From: Cepaea nemoralis
Taxonomy: Eukaryota > Mollusca > Gastropoda > Stylommatophora > Helicidae
DNA: 64,000 bases
NCBI GenBank assembly: GCA_014155875.1
Contig: JACEFZ010001340.1
Coordinates: 204,501 to 268,500 of the forward strand
Direction: 5' to 3'
Shown here one piece after another: positions 56,001-57,528 of the stretch. Position 1 is the first letter of the stretch; each line of letters opens with the position of its first letter. Both the position numbers and the translations under genes were made by a program. Below the pieces are notes generated by a model. It was not told the DNA's origin. It searched no databases and saw only the letters and a list, made by a program, of their open reading frames with translations.

Positions 56001-56751
56001 GATTGTAAATTAATATCCCCACTTATAACACTGACGTAGAGATTTGAATGAAGTACAACAGGATTTTGTTGTGTCAGCTCTAATGCTGTATCCAGTGGAA
56101 TTTCTTTCTTAACTGTGAGGGGTACAAACAAAAACAGAAAAGTTGGACTATAATGCCTACAACCTGTTGGCCATCAGAGAAACATCCTCAGGATCCTGCA
56201 TTTGTCTTTGGATATGTAGTTTCCAGTTTATTGTTTCATAATAATTATTCATACCAAACTGGCCTTTGCTCCATATATATACTAAATCATAAATGTCTTT
56301 TAATTTAAATTTATTGTATTGTACTTGTAGTATGTTTCAGGCAAAATAATTCACCCAAGATTTCATCTCCTTTTAAAACCGGCATAGCCATACCGTGAGA
56401 TGCCTTTCTGTCAACCCTCTTCAACATGCTTTTGTTACAATTTTACAGCATGTTTGAACAATTGATCCATACATTCATTAGTGAATCATTAGTTTAGTAG
56501 TTTTAGTTTTAGTAGAGGTAGAGAAGTTTGGAGTTGTTTGTTTACATTTCATTGTAATAAAGTAAACAATATATAAACTTTCATGTGTATTTATAATTAT
56601 AATTGCTGCGCATTTAAGACATGAAATAAATACTAGCGTCTTGTGAATTTCGTTACAATTAACGAAAACACAGCCAGTAAAATAGTATAAATAGGGGTTA
56701 AAAGGGACTTGACACGTCAACTCCCTTACCTGTAGGCCGGTGGGCGGCCAT
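2363..56751 (-). CDS. COG1: COG1, conserved oligomeric Golgi complex subunit 1 (19 exons; 3' part off window)
   Basis: COG1 is a peripheral Golgi protein of the eight-subunit COG tether, which captures retrograde intra-Golgi vesicles and so keeps glycosylation enzymes in place. I assembled 19 exons by eye. Every internal intron is GT-AG and the reading phase is continuous from the ATG at 56751 to residue 634. The product follows vertebrate COG1 in order: the N-terminal block with 'LFEKHTIEEIR' and 'GERYRDLIDAADTI' (residues about 22-70), 'AAQIKLLMDIPEK', 'ATQLYLLARHI', 'LLEDNTPRQVFTEFLLAR', 'LLHYVNSVKRLADIRDEVW', 'FERNLAVFVW', 'VDDKLKVL', and 'TPHLQRCIL' at the end. Vertebrate COG1 is about 980 residues, so roughly the last third lies left of position 1. 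All introns are dense with transposons. The assignment rests on recalled family similarity; no search was run. Confidence 0.93.
2475..2760 (-). mobile_element. SINE-like repeat ending beside the exon 19 acceptor
   Basis: Shares its body with the copy at 21410-21790 (AGACCAATnGG, TCATGTGAT, GTCCCTTTTA and CTTAAGG blocks in the same order). Its end lies within about 10 nt of the exon 19 3' splice site. Confidence 0.55.
2766..3358. other. Intronic sequence, nothing recognised
   Basis: No coding similarity, repeat structure or RNA gene seen by eye. Confidence 0.4.
3371..3703 (-). mobile_element. I-type LINE (RNase H class), 5'-truncated, 12 bp TSD
   Basis: Carries the end of the RNase H domain (NEQADRLAGRAP) and the C-terminal 'RRTFNQIAVGTISSMTLRWL' region, then a GTTGA repeat tail. 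Flanked by TGTGGAGACACA at 3359-3370 and 3704-3715. Related copy at 37018-37455. Confidence 0.85.
4031..4623 (-). repeat. 3' LTR of the gypsy element
   Basis: 593 bp. Differs from the other LTR by about two substitutions and one indel (roughly 99.5% identical by eye). Holds an AATAAA on the element strand at 4125-4130. Two overlapping AAGGTCA-like nuclear-receptor half-sites lie at 4344-4358. No clear TATA box. Confidence 0.95.
4624..4641 (-). promoter_or_regulatory. Polypurine tract of the gypsy element
   Basis: On the minus strand a purine-rich run (AGGAGGGGTGGGTG) directly precedes the 3' LTR, as expected for the plus-strand primer. Confidence 0.7.
4642..6899 (-). other. AT-rich 3' region of the gypsy element, no ORF
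   Basis: About 2.3 kb between RNase H and the purine tract. No envelope-like or other coding frame is visible. It has a C-run of about 22 at 4987-5008 and long AT-rich stretches at 5780-6460. It could be a long 3' UTR or a decayed insertion. Confidence 0.6.
6900..7552 (-). pseudogene. pol: Reverse transcriptase C-terminus and RNase H remnant
   Basis: Begins at a DDWTTHTE-like remnant of the YxDD region, then 'VFHRVRLFGLTVKSSKVELG', GHVISQDQLKTDQ, 'VRNLLGLVNYSE' and PILRLP (RT thumb/connection). A shifted frame then gives RNase H signatures: TDAS, FHPSCYVSRKITPAES and VQTDNSPITV. RT fingers and palm are missing. At least two frameshifts. Confidence 0.85.
7703..7858 (-). pseudogene. pol: Integrase C-terminal (GPF-type) segment
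   Basis: In a frame overlapping the end of the previous ORF: LLPDKRKWQGPFKVLRDISK and then IFHVNRLK, the gypsy integrase C-terminal module. It lies upstream of the RT remnant on the element strand, which places integrase before RT. Confidence 0.85.
7768..9213 (-). pseudogene. pol: Zinc knuckle, protease and integrase N-terminus, core deleted
   Basis: Open frame with GTG, not ATG, at 9213. It continues upstream in frame to the seven-A run that overlaps the end of gag, so it is probably a continuation rather than a separate gene. Domains: a CX2CX3HX5C motif at residues 4-17, CCHC knuckle CFFCSSYGHYSNKC at 47-60, protease active site CLLDSGSTL around 168-170, and the integrase HHCC finger (H359, H366, C399, C402). 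Soon after the finger the frame jumps to integrase C-terminal sequence, with no DDE catalytic core in between. Confidence 0.88.
9254..10285 (-). CDS. gag: Gag of the gypsy element with SCAN-like capsid
   Basis: 343 codons from ATG at 10285. Residues about 17-150 are an E/K/Q-rich coiled coil with near-repeats of QQQLEHDK. Residues about 160-340 look like a capsid. 'KPSETFIDYVSNVQSVLNRW' followed by LKA near residues 240-265 resembles the SCAN fold. The vertebrate SCAN domain is known to derive from Gmr1-like gypsy capsid, which fits the gene order here. The zinc knuckle is not in this frame but at the start of the next one, across a seven-A run at about 9267-9273. No stop interrupts the frame. 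Confidence 0.88.
   Translation of the reverse strand: MATLEDFIKAGKQLQYTGKELEEYADKRFKEIKDAERDERARERQQQKEKEEQDRQHQKEIAQLAEITKHKELELKQQQLEHDKTVKQQQLEHDKEIKQKELELKQRELDLKEKQIQVESETQLKMKGMDVDSHAEISATKLKSQQEENKFNKYKNIIKPYCKEESISAWTENVEYQFKYHQVPIEMWAMIYMKNLSGEPLKVIESIPTELRSNYQYIHDRIMQHFLLDAPGYQVQFSNLKPKPSETFIDYVSNVQSVLNRWLKAANIGKDFDRLKNLIAMDKVISTIPSPFAKFLQQSDIENIEQFEKKGSAYFSSNRDIFKTSNDSEIVSFVKDQPKKLSE
10286..11418 (-). other. Long 5' leader of the gypsy element
   Basis: About 1.1 kb between the primer site and the gag ATG, with no good frame; very AT-rich at 10900-11060. Possibly leader or packaging sequence. Confidence 0.5.
11466..11480 (-). promoter_or_regulatory. Primer binding site, tRNA-Leu type
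   Basis: The plus strand reads CCACTTCTGACACCA, the expected 3' end with CCA of a tRNA-Leu; the minus strand is therefore its complement. It lies 14 nt inside the 5' LTR. A further tRNA-like stretch extends to 11419. Confidence 0.85.
11495..12086 (-). repeat. 5' LTR of the gypsy element
   Basis: 592 bp partner of the LTR at 4031. It lies upstream of gag on the minus strand and so should hold the element's promoter. AATAAA equivalent at 11589-11594. Confidence 0.95.
12288..12536 (+). mobile_element. tRNA-derived SINE (family S1), 10 bp TSD
   Basis: Starts with a Ser/Leu-like tRNA head (GTGGGAAAGTGGTTAAGAC). The central core is shared with the copy at 15512-15747. Flanked by AGTTAAACTA at 12278-12287 and 12537-12546. 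Confidence 0.85.
12925..13017 (-). CDS. COG1: COG1 exon 18
   Basis: 93 nt exon encoding 'ILDYLTEQLRLWEKSLTDIP' and DPVTNAITES. Acceptor CCCTAG, donor GTAAGC. Followed by a 10.4 kb intron holding a full LTR retrotransposon. Confidence 0.9.
13361..13824 (+). mobile_element. I-type LINE 3' fragment with RNase H end, 11 bp TSD
   Basis: Encodes the RNase H C-terminus 'FVPGHAGVEGNERADKLASS' and a C-terminal WTCPECN motif. Flanked by ACTCATGATGT at 13350-13360 and 13825-13835, so this is a short 5'-truncated insertion. Reading frame intact over about 150 codons. Confidence 0.9.
13836..14880. other. Intron 17 sequence, nothing recognised
   Basis: AT-rich; no coding match, SINE head or tandem repeat seen. 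Confidence 0.4.
14980..15415 (+). repeat. Unclassified interspersed repeat (family R500)
   Basis: Non-coding sequence shared in order with 50705-51230 and, reversed, with 55135-55405; a partial copy is at about 38650-38835. Landmarks include GTGAATATCACACA and CTCACAGTGTC. No recognised ends. Confidence 0.65.
15512..15747 (-). mobile_element. tRNA-derived SINE (family S1)
   Basis: On the minus strand: TCTCCGTGGCGAAGTGGTCA (A box) and GGGTTCGATACTGG (B box). Its core matches the SINE at 12288. Confidence 0.85.
15844..15880. repeat. Poly-C tract of about 37
   Basis: Pure C run adjoining the 3' end of the minus-strand SINE at 15881. Assembly length may be unreliable. Confidence 0.85.
15881..16015 (-). 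mobile_element. tRNA-derived SINE with poly-G 3' tail
   Basis: The minus strand has a tRNA-like head with A box TAGCACAGTGACTAGCATG and B box GGGTTCGAATTC. It ends AGTGTT followed by the G run. Confidence 0.75.
16049..16268 (+). mobile_element. I-type LINE 3' fragment
   Basis: Remnant of the C-terminal region (LINQHRTGVVSRYTLQD-like), ending in an ACTAACTA tail. Same family as 46967-47676 and 57123-57355. Confidence 0.8.
16269..16700. other. Intron 17 sequence with an unrecognised minus ORF
   Basis: A 97-codon minus-strand frame (16261-16554) has no family I recognise and no splice-site support as a COG1 exon. Probably chance or a decayed repeat. Confidence 0.3.
16719..16892 (-). CDS. COG1: COG1 exon 17
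   Basis: 174 nt exon encoding 'LCRSVDDKLKVLTEDIETYV' and 'AFNRFSDTAEVLKYMQGACV'. Aligns with vertebrate SALDSKLKVKLDDL and AFDRYADAGTVQEML. Acceptor TTTTAG, donor GTGAGT. Confidence 0.94.
17400..17700. repeat. Unclassified repeat shared with 20340-20640
   Basis: Both regions share the order CATCCACTGCA/GATCCACTGCA, TCTCCAGTCATC, CTTGCTACTGGA/CTTGCCACTGGA and GAGAGT. Possibly a LINE 5' part. Confidence 0.45.
17733..18365 (+). mobile_element. Decayed LINE C-terminal region
   Basis: Broken frames read like the tail of an endonuclease/RT LINE: 'YKFTYLGSTLA', an IDARISK...GRLY block, and 'GLPSIY' followed by AGH and MPDHQL. Several stops. Family different from RTE-1 to RTE-3. Confidence 0.7.
18366..19400. 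other. Intron 16 sequence, short duplication only
   Basis: A 21 bp direct duplication (TGCTGGTGTCTTCCAAGGCA unit) at 18766-18807; otherwise nothing recognised. Confidence 0.4.
19411..19569 (-). CDS. COG1: COG1 exon 16
   Basis: 159 nt exon encoding 'SMLFERNLAVFVWTENSADV' and then 'GLILKARAFTPAVQ'. Aligns with vertebrate FEYNMSLFLWSES and GLSMKAQAISPCVQ. Acceptor CCACAG, donor GTGAGT. Confidence 0.94.
19787..19817. repeat. Poly-G tract of about 31
   Basis: Pure G run preceded by GTGTT, the same context as the poly-G SINE tail at 15844. Confidence 0.8.
19818..20990. other. Intronic sequence with a repeat fragment
   Basis: 20340-20640 resembles 17400-17700; the rest holds no recognised gene or element. 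Confidence 0.35.
20993..21085 (-). mobile_element. tRNA-derived SINE head
   Basis: The minus strand begins GCCATGGCTGAGAGGTTG with a degenerate B box (GGGTGTGATCTC). Confidence 0.55.
21301..21410. repeat. 58 bp tandem duplication
   Basis: AGCATGCTGGGTATGATG occurs at 21301 and 21359, period 58. Confidence 0.85.
21410..21903 (-). mobile_element. tRNA-derived SINE expanded by an internal 16 bp repeat
   Basis: The minus-strand head lies at the right end (GCCTGCTGGCTCGGTGGTTA, B-box-like AGATTTGAATCTG) and the body is shared with 2475-2760. Inside it, 21478-21741 is about 16 copies of AGACCAATATCTGTAT. Confidence 0.7.
22541..22635 (-). CDS. COG1: COG1 exon 15
   Basis: 95 nt exon encoding 'ALVQYQLDTTAELTKRTVSK' through TSDMND. 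Acceptor ACACAAG, donor GTAAAC. Less conserved helical segment; phase fits both neighbours. Confidence 0.82.
22990..23203 (+). mobile_element. RTE-1 LINE 3' fragment
   Basis: FFGHIMKRKILEHVTTRKI continues to 'ELIHAIGDHKMWGRM', the C-terminal region of the LINE at 25297. A reversed fragment follows at 23215. Confidence 0.75.
23215..23345 (-). mobile_element. RTE-1 LINE fragment, inverted
   Basis: The minus strand reads like GHVMRRNILENFDGI, opposite to the neighbouring fragment. Confidence 0.6.
23640..24190 (+). mobile_element. RTE-2-like LINE fragment with 30 bp minisatellite
   Basis: A LKYFGHIK...SGLE remnant runs into seven copies of a 30 bp unit (23791-24000) that each encode a VMEGVVPRRT-type motif. 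The LINE reading then resumes. Copies differ mainly by G/T at one site. Confidence 0.75.
24261..24359 (-). CDS. COG1: COG1 exon 14
   Basis: 99 nt phase-0 exon encoding 'LRVWEDFLRPLFIDRVK', like the vertebrate FWED...LFLDRLQ segment. Acceptor TTTCAG, donor GTATGC. Confidence 0.9.
24510..25005. repeat. 28 bp minisatellite
   Basis: About 17 imperfect units with core ACTAGTCTGTGGGACA, period 28 (24661, 24689, 24717). No coding capacity. Confidence 0.9.
25309..26799 (-). CDS. Reverse transcriptase ORF of RTE-1 LINE
   Basis: 496 codons with RT motifs in order: LNHLKCGKTPGSG, 'LCFIDYTKAFNKVRH', GVRQGCVMSPDLFS, 'IRYADDTVLIADN' (active-site YADD), 'YLGTVITSDGRC', then the C-terminal 'EMWFLRKMQRIP' and SKFFGHVIRRNELENL. 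Family level (RTE-like) is inferred from the endonuclease and C-terminal style. No inactivating stop within the RT. Because the endonuclease is broken, the copy is probably dead. Confidence 0.88.
   Translation of the reverse strand: MKMEFQNALNHLKCGKTPGSGSITTEMINALEEYGIDKVTRLLNTIYDTGNIPHELCTSVFIAIPKKSGALECYQHRTIMNHNTKILLRTIMQRVRKKIQPEIGEEQCGFVEDKGSVNVVYILRTVIECSIEVNKDLHLCFIDYTKAFNKVRHVDMLRMLEDLQIDGKDLRLVKNIYWKQQAAIRIDNEVGQYQPIKRGVRQGCVMSPDLFSLYSENIFRNIEDMEGINNGGRCINNIRYADDTVLIADNEQDLQHLVDAVVAHSEQLGLELNCKKTQIMVITGKKEIPQCNIQVNGHILKQVNRYSYLGTVITSDGRCLEEIRTRIAIAKVAFCKMKTILTNKKISIEMRKRGLKCYIEPVLLFGCEAWTMNRQAEKHLMAVEMWFLRKMQRIPCTGRKTNEQVLQETNEDRKLIGDIKRRQSKFFGHVIRRNELENLVTSGKIEGNRPRRILRSKYLDGLATWHGRDRNTELIHDSGDRVRWQNMTSHAYRHGT
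27019..27791 (-). pseudogene. Frameshifted endonuclease part of RTE-1
   Basis: Two overlapping frames: YAPTSECGEDSIEEFYNDMD with SDFNAKVG and HGLGERNERG (27552-27791), then SDHRLITGTLRV further on (27019-27657). The SDH catalytic triplet is present. Confidence 0.8.
28110..28215 (-). CDS. COG1: COG1 exon 13
   Basis: 106 nt exon encoding 'LLHYVNSVKRLADIRDEVWS'. Strong match to the vertebrate LLMYVKSMKGLAGIRD region. Acceptor TTTCAG, donor GTAAGT. Confidence 0.94.
28531..28690. repeat. TG-rich microsatellite
   Basis: Imperfect (GTGTGC/GTGT)n run; the open frames on both strands are low-complexity artefacts. Confidence 0.9.
28690..29195 (+). mobile_element. RTE-3 LINE fragment with (GAGAT)n tail
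   Basis: Encodes RKQQVKWFGHASRLPVNS and 'RGRGRPRKLWTEGIAESMGI', ending in repeated GAGAT. Upstream, an ADDQALTEKSEAELQDHMNS segment is joined with internal loss. Confidence 0.85.
29203..29850 (-). mobile_element. RTE-2 LINE fragment
   Basis: The minus frame has 'FEYLGSLITSNGDTMKEIKR' and LNKLWSGTDRTTKIRFLRA; the 3' end corresponds to the ends at 58116 and 62677. Tail-to-tail with the plus-strand RTE-3 fragment. Confidence 0.85.
30070..30151 (-). CDS. COG1: COG1 exon 12
   Basis: 82 nt exon encoding 'FKPMLRTPAKPLQTKQLKDN' and CQQWMN, matching the vertebrate F-P-LRT...LKD-LQ-W segment. Acceptor TTGCAG, donor GTAACT. Confidence 0.9.
30488..32316 (+). mobile_element. RTE-2 LINE fragment split by a 1027 bp insertion
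   Basis: The LINE runs 30488-31188 (RYADDTVLLFTS-like, LNKLWSGTDRT, YFGHLTCHERLERTIMEGYM) and resumes at 32216-32316 with the family's 3' end and an (AATT)n-rich tail. Stops show it is decayed. Confidence 0.85.
31189..32215. mobile_element. Unclassified 1027 bp insertion with 8 bp TSD
   Basis: GTTGTATC at 31181-31188 and 32216-32223 flanks the insert. The ends read TAGCCACT and, reversed, TAGGTACT: short imperfect inverted ends. An 8 bp duplication and TAG ends suggest a non-autonomous hAT-type element. No ORF of note. Confidence 0.6.
32542..32604 (-). CDS. COG1: COG1 exon 11
   Basis: 63 nt exon encoding 'KLILDLQGTIFSKCLPQSVK'. Acceptor CTACAG, donor GTGAGT. Phase joins exon 10 directly. 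Confidence 0.82.
32690..33490. repeat. Diverged direct repeat, about 490 bp apart
   Basis: 32700-32900 and 33185-33400 share GCAAGCACAACAG, ATCATCA and GTCATGACTC blocks in order. A run of about 14 C lies at 32756. No gene recognised. Confidence 0.5.
33600..34220. other. Intron 10 sequence with SINE traces
   Basis: 33690-33830 has a weak reversed tRNA-like head (GGTTTAATTCTC on minus). Nothing else recognised. Confidence 0.35.
34225..34310 (+). mobile_element. Short RTE-1 remnant
   Basis: Reads MTRISCMDKLTNEQVLENII, close to the NEQVLQET region of the LINE at 25297. Confidence 0.6.
34470..34660 (+). mobile_element. I-type LINE 3' end with long ACTAA tail
   Basis: Matches the last part of the LINE at 13361 (LGGGSEHLW-like) followed by about 110 bp of (ACTAA/ACAA)n repeats. 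Confidence 0.75.
34984..35188 (-). CDS. COG1: COG1 exon 10
   Basis: 205 nt exon encoding 'KSQIIGVTRLLTSTLRQIYS' and the following loop to 'LLMTILNDVV'. Aligns with the vertebrate segment ending in TLKQ-H-LFY. Acceptor TTTCAG, donor GTGAAT. Confidence 0.92.
35850..36330 (+). mobile_element. RTE-3 LINE fragment
   Basis: LLLADDQAQIAKTEEDVQVH and 'INSLNEMCKEHNMKISISKT' are RT sequence just after the catalytic motif; decayed downstream. Confidence 0.8.
36645..37017 (-). mobile_element. LINE C-terminal fragment
   Basis: 'MNDGRIPKDIFFVELKMGKR' and SQGRPLLRYKDVCKRDM, then VFICTHCERT: the GRP-rich tail and CX2C end typical of several LINE clades. Cut at 37017 by the next LINE's tail. Confidence 0.8.
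37018..37455 (-). mobile_element. I-type LINE 3' fragment with (ATTG)n tail
   Basis: The minus frame has 'RRTYNQIATGTISVGTLRWL' and LWECPECC; an upstream frame has PGHAGV. Tail of GATT repeats at 37018-37040. Same family as 3371-3703. Confidence 0.85.
37460..37693 (+). mobile_element. SINE-E copy with expanded (GAA)n tail
   Basis: Starts CCGGGAAGG and has the family's CTGCTGTAAACAGGCACAAC block. Its tail has grown to about 95 bp of GAA repeats (37597-37693), producing a false poly-Glu frame. Confidence 0.8.
38002..38088 (-). CDS. COG1: COG1 exon 9
   Basis: 87 nt exon encoding 'VLCSIVLLEDNTPRQVFTEF' and then LLART, the signature COG1 block. Acceptor CTGCAG, donor GTAAGT. Confidence 0.94.
38141..38198. 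repeat. Palindromic repeat terminus
   Basis: TTTGAATAACGA and TGTCTTCGTTATTCAAA form an inverted repeat. The same word (GAATAACGAAGACACAAAC) recurs at 22859 and 60334. Confidence 0.6.
38215..38360 (-). mobile_element. SINE-D fragment
   Basis: Contains TAGTTTGCCATTGCTTTCTG and TTTGTGATTTACTAGGCA, reverse of the body at 54283-54480; another piece is at 44960-45065. Confidence 0.65.
38427..38530. repeat. CT-rich microsatellite
   Basis: Imperfect (CT)n with CCC interruptions. Confidence 0.9.
38860..39400. other. Intron 8 sequence, nothing firm
   Basis: A short GATGAT run at 38910 and a LINE-like stretch at 39030-39130 (ATTTATCTCTG...ACATTTATTTCTCTT) too weak to call. Confidence 0.3.
39406..39453 (-). 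CDS. COG1: COG1 exon 8
   Basis: 48 nt exon encoding GCRLLLTDTDTDLSDE. It corresponds to the short link before the LCS-I-LLE block in vertebrate COG1. Acceptor CTTGTAG, donor GTAAGT. It is in phase 0 on both sides, so skipping it would keep the frame. Confidence 0.75.
40480..40995 (-). mobile_element. RTE-1-type LINE 3' fragment
   Basis: MLDGLTSWHEGTAVSEMIDS in one frame and MRRMMRTSWADRKSNEDI-like sequence in another. Decayed. Confidence 0.75.
41084..41231 (+). mobile_element. SINE-E copy, 13 bp TSD
   Basis: 148 bp, begins CCCGGGAAGGTTAACCCGG, ends (GAA)n. Flanked by GAATCATTTAAAG at 41071-41083 and 41232-41244. Confidence 0.9.
41335..41625. repeat. 65 bp tandem repeat, four copies
   Basis: GATGTCCCAGTGACATG recurs at 41348, 41417, 41482 and 41547. 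Confidence 0.9.
41774..41953 (-). CDS. COG1: COG1 exon 7
   Basis: 180 nt, exactly 60 codons in phase 0, encoding 'ATQLYLLARHINSSLHLDS' and 'FPVLTRQWAAISHFKSTVL'. Acceptor ATATAG. The donor GTTAAT is weaker than the others but keeps phase. Confidence 0.92.
42047..42403 (+). mobile_element. RTE-1-type LINE 3' fragment
   Basis: 'EMWFLKRMLQTHWTVRVTNS' and FDHIMRRKALENIVMTGKI, close to the copy at 52786. Confidence 0.8.
42909..43047 (+). mobile_element. SINE-E copy, 13 bp TSD
   Basis: 139 bp; flanked by AAATACAGGATAA at 42896-42908 and 43048-43060. Its end is about 43 nt from COG1 exon 6. Confidence 0.92.
43091..43160 (-). CDS. COG1: COG1 exon 6
   Basis: 70 nt exon encoding 'FYGIAAQIKLLMDIPEK', matching the conserved COG1 motif before the IWS segment. 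Acceptor TTACAG, donor GTAATT. A SINE copy ends about 30 nt past the donor. Confidence 0.92.
43383..43812 (-). mobile_element. RTE-2-like LINE fragment with 66 bp duplication
   Basis: 'MARQLGYFGHIKRHICLKDV' and LLLYGAETWIMNKQGE. A 66 bp segment near 43410-43545 is duplicated in tandem. Confidence 0.75.
43812..44090 (+). mobile_element. RTE-1 LINE 3' end with (GAT)n tail
   Basis: Matches the C-terminus of the LINE at 25297 (LENLVTTGKIEG, WLGHVAWLRQKHGADTQL-like) and ends in about 90 bp of ATG/GAT repeats. Abuts COG1 exon 5. Confidence 0.85.
44114..44220 (-). CDS. COG1: COG1 exon 5
   Basis: 107 nt exon encoding 'VMKSISRMEDLCSSLRQKHM' and the variable linker that follows. Acceptor CTGCAG, donor GTAATT. 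The donor is about 25 nt from a long (GAT)n tract left by a LINE tail. Confidence 0.85.
45050..45475. repeat. Complex tandem repeat of two alternating modules
   Basis: Modules CGCCTACCTAGACATCAGTG and AACTAAATGCCAGTGTAGGG alternate irregularly over about 425 bp, apparently grown from SINE-D sequence at its left edge. Confidence 0.85.
45669..45735 (-). CDS. COG1: COG1 exon 4
   Basis: 67 nt exon encoding 'ERYRDLIDAADTITDM', one of the best-conserved COG1 segments. Acceptor TTCAG, donor GTAAGT. Confidence 0.92.
45925..46802 (-). mobile_element. I-type LINE with 5' inversion (twin priming)
   Basis: 45925-46432 is a minus-strand 3' end (FNFVPGHAGVQGNERADKLA onward, GACT-repeat tail); 46433-46802 holds the adjoining upstream part (YTDESVVQGVRSSWAFAAQA) in the opposite orientation. 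The pair is flanked by ATAATAAAAGAAG (45912-45924) and ATAATACAAGAAG (46803-46815). Confidence 0.88.
46967..47676 (+). mobile_element. I-type LINE 3' end with RNase H, 12 bp TSD
   Basis: RNase H domain in order: YTDGSVVRHVRGSWAF, EVMAVSKAITWLE, 'FNFVPGHAGVQGN', then an in-frame stop just before ADKLAGEA. The C-terminal 'RLINQHRTGVV' follows, with an ACTA tail. Flanked by ACTTCAAAACAA at 46955-46966 and 47677-47688. Confidence 0.92.
47690..48500. other. Intron 3 sequence, simple repeat only
   Basis: A GT/GGGGT-rich run at 48398-48450; no gene recognised. Confidence 0.4.
48524..48568 (-). CDS. COG1: COG1 exon 3
   Basis: 45 nt exon encoding 'SDIEKKKEDLRVMVG'. Acceptor TTTCAG, donor GTATGT. The split Arg and Gly codons match exons 2 and 4. 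Confidence 0.88.
48722..48859 (-). mobile_element. SINE-E copy, 12 bp TSD
   Basis: Reverse copy of the family; flanked by AGACAATAACTT (48710-48721) and AGACAGTAACTT (48860-48871), one mismatch. Confidence 0.88.
49060..50230 (-). pseudogene. Mariner-type transposase, inactivated
   Basis: On the minus strand: an N-terminal HTH region (IKFLMLQGKTLTEIHREM), MVMVDETWIHHYDPESK with the first catalytic Asp, then after a frameshift LLQDTVPSHKA (usual HDNAPSHKA) and NIEILPYPP, with a stop in place of the Tyr of the YSPDL block. Left end resembles 54102-54140 reversed. No clear right terminal repeat was found. Confidence 0.88.
50300..50700. repeat. Low-complexity flank of the CA-rich block
   Basis: AACGAACAAACGAACAAAC at 50308 looks like a LINE tail on minus; 50570-50700 is CCCACACA-rich. 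Confidence 0.5.
50705..51300 (+). repeat. Family R500 copy
   Basis: Shares ordered blocks with 14980-15415; its right end (CTCTTACGACATGCGTGGTA) resembles 38665. Confidence 0.65.
51300..52560. repeat. 1.26 kb CA-rich, nearly G-free minisatellite
   Basis: Irregular CCCACACA/CCACCCAC units. Long open frames of 251, 259 and 267 codons (H/P/T-rich) are composition artefacts. Confidence 0.92.
52786..54092 (+). mobile_element. RTE-1-type LINE, 5'-truncated, 9 bp TSD
   Basis: RT split over four frames: LLLRIIMRRTRKKIKMEISE, LCFIDYTKAFDKVKHDEL, 'NNIRYADDTVLVADN', 'YLGALITSDGRC', FFGHVMRREALENIV. Flanked by ACTCCTTCA at 52777-52785 and 54093-54101. At least three lesions. Confidence 0.9.
54102..54150 (-). 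mobile_element. Mariner-like terminal sequence
   Basis: Reversed, it reads TAAGGGGTTTCTCATAAGTC and GCCTGACCATGAAGGAG, matching 49068-49110. The LINE at 52786 interrupts it; it resumes leftward at 52690-52785. Confidence 0.7.
54283..54480 (+). mobile_element. SINE-D with tRNA-like head
   Basis: Head with GTGGGTTCATTCC (B box) and body CAGAAAGCAATGGCAAACTA. Reverse copies at 38215 and 44960. Confidence 0.7.
54721..54817 (-). CDS. COG1: COG1 exon 2
   Basis: Encodes residues about 8-40, including 'ALFEKHTIEEIRSLEKKIR', the conserved start of the COG1 N-terminal helical region. Acceptor TTTTAG and donor GTATTT; 97 nt; ends two bases into an Arg codon. Confidence 0.85.
54985..55125 (+). mobile_element. 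I-type LINE RNase H fragment
   Basis: 'MRVEVEAVTVALRWLSETSF' and SDSQSVL, the centre of the RNase H domain. Confidence 0.75.
55135..55405 (-). repeat. Family R500 copy, reversed
   Basis: Reverse complement shares AACATGCAGTTCAC and CTCACAGTGTCACGCCA with 14980-15415. Confidence 0.65.
55410..55560 (-). mobile_element. I-type LINE fragment
   Basis: 'GESTSLSRMKYFGVRIGTAR' and RYIRKTRCLVNQ, very close to the LINE at 13361. Confidence 0.8.
55561..56510. other. Intron 1 sequence, nothing recognised
   Basis: AT-rich; a 65-codon minus ORF at 55934-56131 has no recognised family. Confidence 0.4.
56730..56751 (-). CDS. COG1: COG1 exon 1 (start codon, 22 nt coding)
   Basis: ATG at 56751-56749 encodes MAAHRPT plus one base, followed by donor GTAAGG. 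The single leftover base fits exon 2, which begins two bases into a codon. CAAAATGG around the start is a good initiation context. The exon was chosen because phase, donor and distance (1.9 kb intron) all fit. An identical copy lies at 61451-61472. Confidence 0.68.
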
Positions 56752-56758
56752 TTTGTTT
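56739..56758 (-). promoter_or_regulatory. YY1-like element overlapping the COG1 start codon
   Basis: On the minus strand the start reads AAACAAAATGGCCGCC, close to the AAnATGGCGGC-type YY1 site often found over the start of housekeeping genes. Also present at 61460-61479. Inference from motif resemblance only. Confidence 0.3.
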
Positions 56759-57122
56759 ACTACATTCAATAATGTTTTCTATAAATGAAGAGCCGTTTTC
56801 GTGCATGGAGGGGAAAGAGGAGAGACAGACTTGGTCCTCCCTGAAACTGTAAATTTATTACTTAATGTAAGCAATACTTTAGCTTGTTGGTCCTGCAGAC
56901 ATGTGTTCTAATCCCCATCAAAGCAGGGTTTTTATTTTAGATATTGACCTGAGCTTCAAGTTTCCATCCATCCATCATCCATTCAAGTTTCACCCAGCCT
57001 AAAATGGGAACCAGGAGTGTTCTGAGATATAAAAGCGGCCGGCGTGATAAATAACCAAATTACCCATCGATGCCGGTTGATCTATATAAAATGAGTCAAG
57101 CACCTATATATATATATATATA

Positions 57123-57355
57123 TGATGACTGTGAATCTACAACAATGGCCAGACTGCGAGAGCAGCAAATTAAAAGAGGGGTGGCCAAACAAGAACACTA
57201 CGCAGGAAGCCAAAGAAGATTGATAAACCAACACAGAACTGGCGTCGTTAGCCGCTACACGTTGCAGGATTTGCTGAGGAGGGGATCCGAGCACTTATGG
57301 ACTGAATGGTTCGATGTGCAATGAGGATGATCTGTCGACTAACTAACTAACTAAC
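57123..57355 (+). mobile_element. I-type LINE 3' end inserted in a TA tract
   Basis: LINQHRTGVVSRYTLQDLLR and WTEWFDVQ, then an ACTA tail. Absent at the matching place in duplication copy 2. Confidence 0.88.
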
Positions 57356-57528
57356 ATATACACACACACACACTAGCTGACCCGGCTCGGCTTCGCCCAA
57401 TCCCTGGCGGGGATCTATCTATCTATCTGAAGTGTCTGTCTGCTTGTTTATCTGTCTGTCTGTCTGTCTGACCCGGCCCAGCTCCTGGTGGGAAGCATCT
57501 CATTTAATTCATATAAGTAGTCATATAA

